DNA of 5,180 bases from NCBI GenBank assembly GCA_016866375.1, contig VGMK01000147.1, positions 1-5,180 on the forward strand. Reading direction: 5' to 3'. The stretch's first letter is position 1, and the number at the start of each line of letters is the position of its first letter. Origin of the DNA: Bacteroidota bacterium (GTDB taxonomy: Bacteria; Bacteroidota; Bacteroidia; Flavobacteriales_D; Crocinitomicaceae). Shown in pieces: positions 1-5,180 of the stretch. Made by a program: the position numbers and the translations under genes. A model generated the notes under the pieces. It saw only the letters and a list, made by a program, of their open reading frames with translations. It had not been told where the DNA came from and made no database searches.

Positions 1-1
1 T

Positions 2-9
2 TATTTTTG
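2..9 (+). promoter_or_regulatory. Bacteroidota-type -7 promoter box for the barrel-protein gene
   Basis: TATTTTTG matches the Bacteroidota sigma-A -7 consensus TAnnTTTG at all six fixed positions. Transcription would begin around 14-16, leaving a leader of about 23-25 bases before the ATG at 39. The matching -33 element would lie outside the window, so it cannot be checked. The call rests on the exact match and its position ahead of a well-supported gene. Confidence 0.5.
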
Positions 10-38
10 GACTCTTTGTTGTGATTAAAATTTACTTT

Positions 39-1136
39 ATGAACTTAAAAGCTTTAACTAAATTGCTTACACTAACCTTGGCAATTGTTTTTTCATCAAT
101 TACTATCCATGCTCAAAAAAATGAAAACAGAATAATTCACATCAGTGGCGACGACACCTTAGTTTTTGAACTGGGTGGAATGAAAGGCAATCTCGATTCA
201 TTAATTGAAGAAACGCTAAAATCATTCTACAATCTTGAGGGAATTTCAGAAATTAGACGATTTGGATTGTCAATGGACTCGGTATTTACCGATGATTTTG
301 ATATAAAAATTGAAAATGAATCAAGCAAGGATGATTCCGTGAAAATCAAACTTGGAAATATGAAAATTGTCATCATTGAAAACAAAGACAAATCCGCAAA
401 GAGGGACAACGGCGGAAAACGTAAAGTAATCATAGACCAAGAAATAAGAATGGATCACGAGGATGAAAATCATTCGGATCACAAACACGCTCGCAAATCA
501 CACAAGAAAATAAAAACTCCTAAACCGAAATCGTATTGGTCGGGGCTCAGTTACGGCACCAATGGCATGCTAAATGAAACGGGAAGTTTTACGAATGAAA
601 CGGATGCTTCTTATTTAAAATTCGACTACGTAAAAAGTTATGAAGTACAATTTAATGTACTTGAAAAACGATTCCCAGTTTATAAAAATTACATTGGGGT
701 GACCACCGGGCTTGGATTCAAATGGAACCGATTTACACTTAATAATAATACAATCGATTTGAACTACAATGACTCCATTTTATACGCGAGTTCATCGAAT
801 TCGGAATACAAGCGAAGTACTTTGAGATCGGCATATATTCAGGCGCCACTTCTCCTTGAATTTTGTTCGAATAAAAACCCAAAAAAAGCATGGCACCTAT
901 CTGTTGGAATGGTAGGAGGATTAAGGCTAGGCTCAAGTTGGCGCACGAAAGTAGGAAACGATGTGACCAACACAAAAGGTGATTTTAATTTCAGACCTTT
1001 CGCAGCTCATGCTGTTGCGATTTTAGGCTACGATGAAGTGAGCTTGTATGTAAATTACGGCTTATCAAATGTGTTCGAAAAAAACACTGCTCCCATGACA
1101 AAAATGGTTTCAGCGGGTGTAATCGTACATTTCTGA
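39..1136 (+). CDS. secreted outer-membrane beta-barrel protein with charged N-terminal extension
   Basis: This encodes a 365-residue protein, probably in the outer membrane. I chose ATG at 39 over the in-frame GTG at 21 because it gives a compact signal peptide: Lys4 and Lys8, a hydrophobic core to about residue 23, and likely cleavage after Ala25 in IHA|Q. The GTG would also sit only about five bases from the predicted transcription start. Residues 26-135 are acidic and basic with short hydrophobic strands (for example KIKLGNMKIVIIE). Residues 138-157 are rich in His, Asp, Glu and Lys. From about Tyr166 the chain alternates aromatic and polar residues in strand-like segments and ends VIVHF; a terminal Phe is typical of outer-membrane barrels. 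From memory it resembles the PorT-like outer membrane beta-barrel domain and the barrel proteins often found near ECF sigma-factor genes in Bacteroidota, but no such partner is visible here. Its ligand or function is unknown. Confidence 0.8.
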   Translation: MNLKALTKLLTLTLAIVFSSITIHAQKNENRIIHISGDDTLVFELGGMKGNLDSLIEETLKSFYNLEGISEIRRFGLSMDSVFTDDFDIKIENESSKDDSVKIKLGNMKIVIIENKDKSAKRDNGGKRKVIIDQEIRMDHEDENHSDHKHARKSHKKIKTPKPKSYWSGLSYGTNGMLNETGSFTNETDASYLKFDYVKSYEVQFNVLEKRFPVYKNYIGVTTGLGFKWNRFTLNNNTIDLNYNDSILYASSSNSEYKRSTLRSAYIQAPLLLEFCSNKNPKKAWHLSVGMVGGLRLGSSWRTKVGNDVTNTKGDFNFRPFAAHAVAILGYDEVSLYVNYGLSNVFEKNTAPMTKMVSAGVIVHF

Positions 1137-1156
1137 GCTATCTAAATAACAAGTCA

Positions 1157-1747
1157 CTAACCGTGCATTGTTTCATTTTTACCATATTTTTCCATTAGTT
1201 TAGCTTCGAATTCAAGTAATTCCTGCCAACATTTATCAACGTTAATTCCTTTACCATATTTTCTCGCGAATCCTAAGAAGGTTGTGTAATGCCTCGCTTC
1301 ACTCTCCATCAATCCACGATAGAATGATTTAAGGTCTTCGTCTTGCAATTGCTCGGATAAAATTTTAAATCGCTCACAGCTTCGCGCTTCAATCATCGCT
1401 GCGAAAAGCATTTTGTTTACAAACATTCCTTCAGTTGTACTGTTCGTTTTACTGCGCCGCAGATATTCACTGAGGTCATTGACGTATGGATCTTTGCGTT
1501 CGAACCCTAAAGTGAGGTCTCGCTCCAAAAGCTTTGCGTGAACCAAATCAAAGTGTTCCATTTCTTCTTTACAGATGGTGGTCATGGCTTGCACTAAGTC
1601 TGTGTAGTGCGGATATTGAACAATAATCGAAATGGCATTGCTAGCTGCTTTTTGCTCACAAAATGCATGATCAACTAAAATCTCTTCAATATTCTTTTCA
1701 ACGATGTTAACCCATCTCGGGTCTGTTGCCATTTTTAATCCTAACAT
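1157..1747 (-). CDS. miaE: tRNA-(ms[2]io[6]A)-hydroxylase MiaE
   Basis: MiaE is a cytoplasmic non-haem diiron monooxygenase that hydroxylates the isopentenyl group of ms2i6A at tRNA position 37, after MiaA and MiaB have acted. The 196-residue product starts MLGLKMATDPRWV, the usual N-terminus of the Bacteroidota form, and has a complete ferritin-like ligand set: Glu31 (CEQKA), Glu62-x-x-His65 (EEMEH), Glu120 (IEARSCERF) and Glu150-x-x-His153 (SEARH). The near-identical spacing of about 31 residues within each half fits a four-helix bundle with two metal-binding pairs. An in-frame ATG at 1789 would add 14 residues, but a -7 promoter box at 1766-1773 would then fall inside the coding region, so I prefer 1747. 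The gene is convergent with the barrel gene and divergent from the S66 gene, so it is probably monocistronic. The family assignment is from motif and sequence recall. Confidence 0.9.
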   Translation of the reverse strand: MLGLKMATDPRWVNIVEKNIEEILVDHAFCEQKAASNAISIIVQYPHYTDLVQAMTTICKEEMEHFDLVHAKLLERDLTLGFERKDPYVNDLSEYLRRSKTNSTTEGMFVNKMLFAAMIEARSCERFKILSEQLQDEDLKSFYRGLMESEARHYTTFLGFARKYGKGINVDKCWQELLEFEAKLMEKYGKNETMHG

Positions 1748-1765
1748 GTCGTAATTTAAAGATGA

Positions 1766-1773
1766 CAAATTTA
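1766..1773 (-). promoter_or_regulatory. -7 promoter box for miaE
   Basis: Read on the minus strand this is TAAATTTG, an exact TAnnTTTG match. It lies 18 bases before the miaE ATG at 1747, predicting a start near 1760 and a 12-14 base leader. No clear TTTG-type -33 element sits about 19 bases further upstream. The box supports 1747 as the miaE start rather than 1789. Confidence 0.5.
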
Positions 1774-1793
1774 ATTTACAATTCATCATTTCT

Positions 1794-1801
1794 TACCTTT
1801 G
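1794..1801 (+). promoter_or_regulatory. -7 promoter box for the S66 peptidase gene, leaderless transcript likely
   Basis: TACCTTTG is an exact TAnnTTTG match ending four bases before the ATG at 1806. With the usual 4-7 base distance from box to start site, transcription would begin at or within a few bases of the ATG, giving a leaderless or nearly leaderless mRNA. A weak -33 candidate, TTTA at 1770-1773, lies 20 bases upstream and overlaps the opposing miaE box. GAGG at 1801-1804 is only one base from the ATG, too close to act as a Shine-Dalgarno. Confidence 0.5.
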
Positions 1802-1805
1802 AGGC

Positions 1806-2843
1806 ATGGATTTTTCATCTAGGAGGTATTTTTTAAAAGCGAGCTCACTTTTTGGGCTTGGTGCTTTAATGATTCCGGAAATCACAGGGGAAGCACCTCA
1901 ATATAAATCTTCTGATCGATTAATTAAGCCTAAAAAACTCGAAAAGGGAGATAAAATTGCGGTTACGGCACCCGGAGGAGCTATTTGGGACCCGCAGGAT
2001 GTTGTTCGTTTCGAGGAGCTTCTCAAGAAAATGGGATTTTTAGTAGTTCTTGGTGAAACATTGACAAAAAAAAAAGGGTACTTAGCGGGAACTGATGAGG
2101 AACGGGCTTCTGAGCTTATCTCATTTTTCTCGGATCCGACTGTTGATGCAATTATTACAATGCGAGGTGGTTGGGGATGTGCTCGTTTACTTGATAAACT
2201 CGATTATTCTATTATTCAATCTAATCCAAAAGTTCTGATGGGTTTTAGCGATATAACAAGTTTACTCGTTGCTATTTACATTAAAACGGGATTGATCACT
2301 TTTCATGGCTTGGTGGGTGTCAATTCTTGGAATGAATTCTCCACAGATATTTTTAAGCGTGTTGTATGCATTGGGGAAAATTATTCATTCCCACTGGATC
2401 AATCGGCAGTTAATACCTTTGTTACCATTCATGGAGGAAAGGCTCGAGGGAGGCTAATTGGAGGAAATCTTTCCGTTTTAAGTGCGGTGATTGGAAGTCC
2501 GTATTTTGAATTCCCAGAAAATTCAATTTTGTTTCTTGAAGAAACAAACGAAGAGCCGTACGTGATAGATCGCTTATTGACTCATTTTAAGCTGTCAACC
2601 GGCTACACTCATATCAATGGTATAATTTTCGGACAGTGCTCAAAGTGCTTGGCAGAAAAACCCGATGAATCTATGCCGACTATCGAGGTTATTCGCGAAC
2701 ATTTTTCAGAATTACAAATCCCTGTGAGCTACGGCTCTCCCATTGGGCATGTTATTAATAAATGGACGCTACCCGTTGGCGTCGAAGTTGAAATGGATGC
2801 AGATACAGGCGCATTGACACTCCTCGAACCGGCAGTCAAATAG
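1806..2843 (+). CDS. S66-family LD-carboxypeptidase-like protein with Tat leader
   Basis: Peptidase family S66 includes LdcA, which removes the terminal D-Ala from murein tetrapeptides during peptidoglycan recycling, and MccF, which inactivates microcin C. The 345-residue product shows the family landmarks: IAVTAPGG near residues 51-58, MRGGWG at 119-124, the nucleophile Ser148 in GFSD, Glu245 in LFLEE and His315 in IGHVINKW. Triad spacings of 97 and 70 residues are close to those of known LdcA enzymes. The N-terminus carries SRRYFLK at residues 5-11, a full match to the twin-arginine consensus, followed by a hydrophobic stretch to about residue 23. This argues for export across the inner membrane in folded form, unlike cytoplasmic E. 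coli LdcA, and also supports the start at 1806, since the next Met (22) would remove it. No lipobox Cys is visible. The substrate, murein peptide or another peptide, cannot be decided. The gene starts divergently from miaE and is followed after 31 bases by the E1 gene, which has its own box. Confidence 0.88.
   Translation: MDFSSRRYFLKASSLFGLGALMIPEITGEAPQYKSSDRLIKPKKLEKGDKIAVTAPGGAIWDPQDVVRFEELLKKMGFLVVLGETLTKKKGYLAGTDEERASELISFFSDPTVDAIITMRGGWGCARLLDKLDYSIIQSNPKVLMGFSDITSLLVAIYIKTGLITFHGLVGVNSWNEFSTDIFKRVVCIGENYSFPLDQSAVNTFVTIHGGKARGRLIGGNLSVLSAVIGSPYFEFPENSILFLEETNEEPYVIDRLLTHFKLSTGYTHINGIIFGQCSKCLAEKPDESMPTIEVIREHFSELQIPVSYGSPIGHVINKWTLPVGVEVEMDADTGALTLLEPAVK
2066..2075 (+). repeat. A10 homopolymer tract inside the S66 gene
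   Basis: Ten consecutive A residues followed by GGG span the last base of Thr87 and codons Lys88-Lys90. Gaining one A leads to a TGA after six more codons following the Lys run; losing one A leads to a TAG after two. Either slip would truncate the protein at about residue 91-97, before the catalytic Ser148. The tract is a plausible site of polymerase slippage, but could simply reflect AT-rich lysine codons. Confidence 0.6.
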
Positions 2844-2849
2844 AATTTG

Positions 2850-2857
2850 TATCTTTG
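2850..2857 (+). promoter_or_regulatory. -7 promoter box for the E1 dehydrogenase gene
   Basis: TATCTTTG is an exact TAnnTTTG match in the 31-base gap after the S66 stop codon. It predicts transcription from about 2862-2864 and a leader of only 11-13 bases before the ATG at 2875. I found no convincing -33 element at the usual spacing. The box suggests the E1 gene can be transcribed independently of the S66 gene, although read-through is also possible because no terminator is visible between them. Confidence 0.5.
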
Positions 2858-2874
2858 GACTCCTAAAACCTACA

Positions 2875-4950
2875 ATGGCCAAAAACAAGGGAATTATAAG
2901 TGAAAAGGAACTAAAGAGAGCCTATCGTCTCATGTTAACAGCCAAAACGATGTCTGATAAATTTGAGGCCAATAAGGATATTACCGCAAAATACGTACAT
3001 GCCACATCTCGTGGCCACGAGGCCATTCAATTGGCCGTTGGCATGCAACTAAAACCACATGATTGGATTGCCCCATACTATCGGGACGACAGTATATTAC
3101 TTGGCATAGGTATGACTCCTTATGAGCTCATGCTTCAATTATTTGCGAAAAAAGATGACCCTTTTTCTGGTGGAAGAACGTATTATTGTCATCCTTCATT
3201 GAACAGGGAGGATATGCCTAAGATTCCGCATCAATCTTCGGCTACCGGAATGCAAGCTATTCCAACTACCGGTGTTGCGATGGGAATACAATACAAGGAG
3301 AAAGAAAAATTAGTTGATTACAAATCATGGGAGGAGGCTCCTGTGGTTGTCTGTTCGCTCGGCGATGCTTCTTGTACTGAAGGAGAAGTTTCTGAAGCGT
3401 TTCAAATGGCCGCCTTGAAGAAATTTCCAATTGTTTATTTAGTTCAGGATAACGATTGGGACATCTCTGCTAATGCAGCGGAGACGAGGGCTCAAGATAT
3501 TTCTCATTACGCAAAAGGATTTAAAGGAATCGAGGTCAGAAGTATTGACGGAAGCGATTTTGCGGAATCCTATACTTGCATTCAAGAGGTATTCGAACTT
3601 GTTCGAAAAGAAAGAAGACCTTTCATTATTCATGCAAAAGTTCCTCTGTTGGGTCATCATACATCAGGTGTTCGCAAGGAGTGGTATCGCGATGATCTGG
3701 AAGAGGATGCGAAAGAGGATCCCCATCCGAAATTGAAAAAATTACTGGAGGCACAAGGTTCGCCGTTGTCATACTTTATAAATACAGAAGCAGATGTTCA
3801 AAAATTAGTAGATGCCGATTACGATCGTGCCTTGAATGCGGAGGACCCTTCGCCCGAAAGCAGCATAGATTTTATCTTTGCACCCACACCAATAACAGAG
3901 GAAAAAGGTGAGCGCGAGCCAAAGGGAAAGAAAAAAACGGTAATGGTTGATTCCGCGCTTTTTGCTGTTCGAGAAATCATGCAAGCACATCCTGAGGCTC
4001 TTCTTTATGGTCAGGATGTTGGAGGCAGACTTGGTGGAGTTTTCCGAGAAGCGGCAACTTTGGCTCAAACTTATGGAGACAACCGGGTTTTCAACACACC
4101 TATTCAAGAAGCATTTATTATAGGTTCCACCGTTGGAATGTCAGCAGTTGGTTTGAAACCATTTGTGGAGGTTCAATTTGCGGATTATATTTGGCCTGGA
4201 TTGAACCAGTTATTCACAGAAGTATCCCGCTCCTATTATTTATCGAACGGAAAATGGCCTGTTAGCTGTGTAATTCGAGTTCCGATAGGTGCTTACGGTT
4301 CAGGAGGACCCTATCACTCATCGAGTGTTGAATCCGTTTTAGCCAATATTCGAGGAATTAAAGTAGTCTACCCTTCTACTGGAGCTGATTTGAAAGGATT
4401 GATGAAAGCGGCTTTTTACGATCCAAATCCAGTTGTAATTTTGGAGCATAAAGGCCTTTATTGGTCGAAAATACCTGGAACAGAAGGTGCCATGTCTATT
4501 GAACCTAGCGAAGATTATATCATTCCAATTGGAAAAGCGAGAACAGTTTTACACGCAGAAGAAGAGCATATTCAATCAGGAAAATCAATAGGCGTAATAA
4601 CATACGGTCGAGGAGTTTATTGGACTCTAGAAGCTGCAAAAAATTTCCCAGGACAAGTGGAAATTTTAGATCTTAGAAGCATTAATCCTTTAGACCACGA
4701 AGCCATGAATGCATTATGCAGAAAACACGGAAGAATTATAATTGTTACGGAAGAATCTATCGAGTGTTCTTTTTCGTTGGGATTAGCGGGAAGAATACAG
4801 CGTGATAATTTTGAATTTTTGGATTCGGCTATTTCAATAGTTGGGTCGAAGGATACACCTGCAATTCCGTTGAATAGTACGCTTGAGGCTGTCTTGCTTA
4901 CCAATGTTGAACGTGTTAATGATGCCATTCAAGCTATATTAAATTATTGA
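2875..4950 (+). CDS. fused alpha/beta E1 component of a 2-oxoacid dehydrogenase complex
   Basis: E1 uses thiamine diphosphate to decarboxylate a 2-oxoacid and passes the acyl group to lipoyl-E2. In this 691-residue chain both subunits, normally separate, are joined. The alpha part (about 1-325) has PYYRDD at 67-72, the cofactor motif from Gly163-Asp164-Ala165 to Asn193 with 27 residues between, and the active-site loop GHHTSGVRKEWYRDD at 260-274. A charged linker (about 326-356, including GEREPKGKKK) leads to the beta part. There the pyrimidine-binding domain (about 357-530) has GQDVGG at 379-384, Glu412 in TPIQEAF, the expected cofactor-activating Glu, and His481 in GGPYHSSS. A transketolase C-terminal domain follows (about 550-680, with DLRSINPLD at 599-607). 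The length and order match the fused E1 common in Bacteroidota, so the fusion is native. The substrate could be branched-chain 2-oxoacids, as such proteins are often annotated, or pyruvate; sequence alone does not settle it. No E2 or E3 gene is in the window. Confidence 0.93.
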   Translation: MAKNKGIISEKELKRAYRLMLTAKTMSDKFEANKDITAKYVHATSRGHEAIQLAVGMQLKPHDWIAPYYRDDSILLGIGMTPYELMLQLFAKKDDPFSGGRTYYCHPSLNREDMPKIPHQSSATGMQAIPTTGVAMGIQYKEKEKLVDYKSWEEAPVVVCSLGDASCTEGEVSEAFQMAALKKFPIVYLVQDNDWDISANAAETRAQDISHYAKGFKGIEVRSIDGSDFAESYTCIQEVFELVRKERRPFIIHAKVPLLGHHTSGVRKEWYRDDLEEDAKEDPHPKLKKLLEAQGSPLSYFINTEADVQKLVDADYDRALNAEDPSPESSIDFIFAPTPITEEKGEREPKGKKKTVMVDSALFAVREIMQAHPEALLYGQDVGGRLGGVFREAATLAQTYGDNRVFNTPIQEAFIIGSTVGMSAVGLKPFVEVQFADYIWPGLNQLFTEVSRSYYLSNGKWPVSCVIRVPIGAYGSGGPYHSSSVESVLANIRGIKVVYPSTGADLKGLMKAAFYDPNPVVILEHKGLYWSKIPGTEGAMSIEPSEDYIIPIGKARTVLHAEEEHIQSGKSIGVITYGRGVYWTLEAAKNFPGQVEILDLRSINPLDHEAMNALCRKHGRIIIVTEESIECSFSLGLAGRIQRDNFEFLDSAISIVGSKDTPAIPLNSTLEAVLLTNVERVNDAIQAILNY

Positions 4951-4990
4951 TCCATGCAACATAAATAAATGAATATAAGTCACTATTAAA

Positions 4991-5180
4991 ATGAAATTAA
5001 TTTTAAAATACTCTTTAACGATCATTTGCTTCCTTTCAATTTTTAATTCGAAGAGCCAAACAATTTGTAACCAAAATGGTAATCTCGCCATATTTTCTAA
5101 TTATGATGGTGGTATTGTTACCATTGATGTTGATCAGAATATTCCCAACTTAATAATTGCCATTTGTACCTATGAACCTG
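4991..5180 (+). CDS. secreted protein, 5' end only, cut by window edge
   Basis: An open frame of 63 codons runs from ATG 4991 off the end of the window. It begins with a signal peptide: Lys2 and Lys6, a hydrophobic core to about Phe18, and likely cleavage near residues 20-23 (NSKSQ). The mature part begins TICNQNGNLAIFSNYDGG and continues to VDQNIPNLIIAICTYEP. From memory, the SNYDGG...VD.NIPNL...YE pattern recurs in secreted Bacteroidota proteins, some with a C-terminal type IX secretion sorting domain. I cannot name the domain or its function, and the C-terminus is missing. The frame starts 40 bases after the E1 stop; neither an exact TAnnTTTG box nor a Shine-Dalgarno was found in that gap, so its promoter is unclear. 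The start is supported by the signal peptide it creates. Confidence 0.72.
   Translation, partial: MKLILKYSLTIICFLSIFNSKSQTICNQNGNLAIFSNYDGGIVTIDVDQNIPNLIIAICTYEP

Noticed and set aside
21..38. GTG at 21 as the start of the barrel protein
   Set aside because: It adds six residues before a signal peptide that is already complete from ATG 39, and it lies only a few bases from the predicted transcription start.
1078..1103. Possible terminator for miaE: on the minus strand a CCAT/ATGG repeat before a run of seven T
   Set aside because: The stem is only four base pairs, is separated from the T-run by other bases, and lies inside the barrel gene. It is not a convincing intrinsic terminator.
1801..1804. 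GAGG as a Shine-Dalgarno for the S66 gene
   Set aside because: Only one base separates it from the ATG, and the overlapping -7 box means it probably lies upstream of the transcript.
3473..3736. Open frame of 87 codons in another plus frame inside the E1 gene
   Set aside because: It overlaps the conserved alpha half with its intact cofactor and active-site loop, and its translation is a low-complexity basic sequence. It is a frame shadow.
3805..4107. Open frame of about 100 codons on the minus strand within the E1 gene
   Set aside because: It lies opposite a strongly conserved coding region, covers the linker and start of the beta half, and its translation has no recognisable domain. The same applies to minus-strand frames at 739-975, 3439-3660 and 4617-4928.
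4969..4989. ATG at 4969 as an upstream small ORF or start for the last gene
   Set aside because: It reaches a stop after six residues and is not in frame with a signal peptide; ATG 4991 gives a clear one.

Overview
The window looks like chromosomal DNA from a Bacteroidota member, probably order Flavobacteriales. It is AT-rich. Exact TAnnTTTG boxes, the phylum's -7 promoter element, lie just before four starts, and clear Shine-Dalgarno sequences are missing. It encodes an outer-membrane beta-barrel protein, a single-chain alpha/beta 2-oxoacid dehydrogenase E1, and the start of a secreted protein with a motif I associate with Bacteroidota exported proteins. The family or genus cannot be fixed from the sequence.

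Layout, left to right. Positions 39-1136 (+): secreted protein with a charged, His-rich N-terminal region and a C-terminal barrel. Positions 1157-1747 (-): miaE, a tRNA hydroxylase convergent with the first gene across a 20-base gap. Positions 1806-2843 (+): S66-family LD-carboxypeptidase-like protein with a Tat-type leader, divergent from miaE across a 58-base gap holding back-to-back -7 boxes. Positions 2875-4950 (+): fused E1 alpha/beta subunit with its own -7 box in the 31-base gap. Positions 4991-5180 (+): 5' end of a secreted-protein gene cut by the window edge. No non-coding stretch exceeds 60 bases, and I saw no RNA gene, insertion sequence, CRISPR array or convincing terminator.

The genes do not form an obvious pathway: envelope protein, tRNA modification, peptidoglycan or peptide processing, central carbon or branched-chain catabolism, and secretion. 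Each complete gene appears to have its own promoter. I do not see a novel multi-gene system. The points that merit a second look are the overlapping divergent promoters with a probably leaderless transcript, the Tat leader on the S66 enzyme, a ten-A tract inside that gene, and the His-rich segment of the barrel protein.
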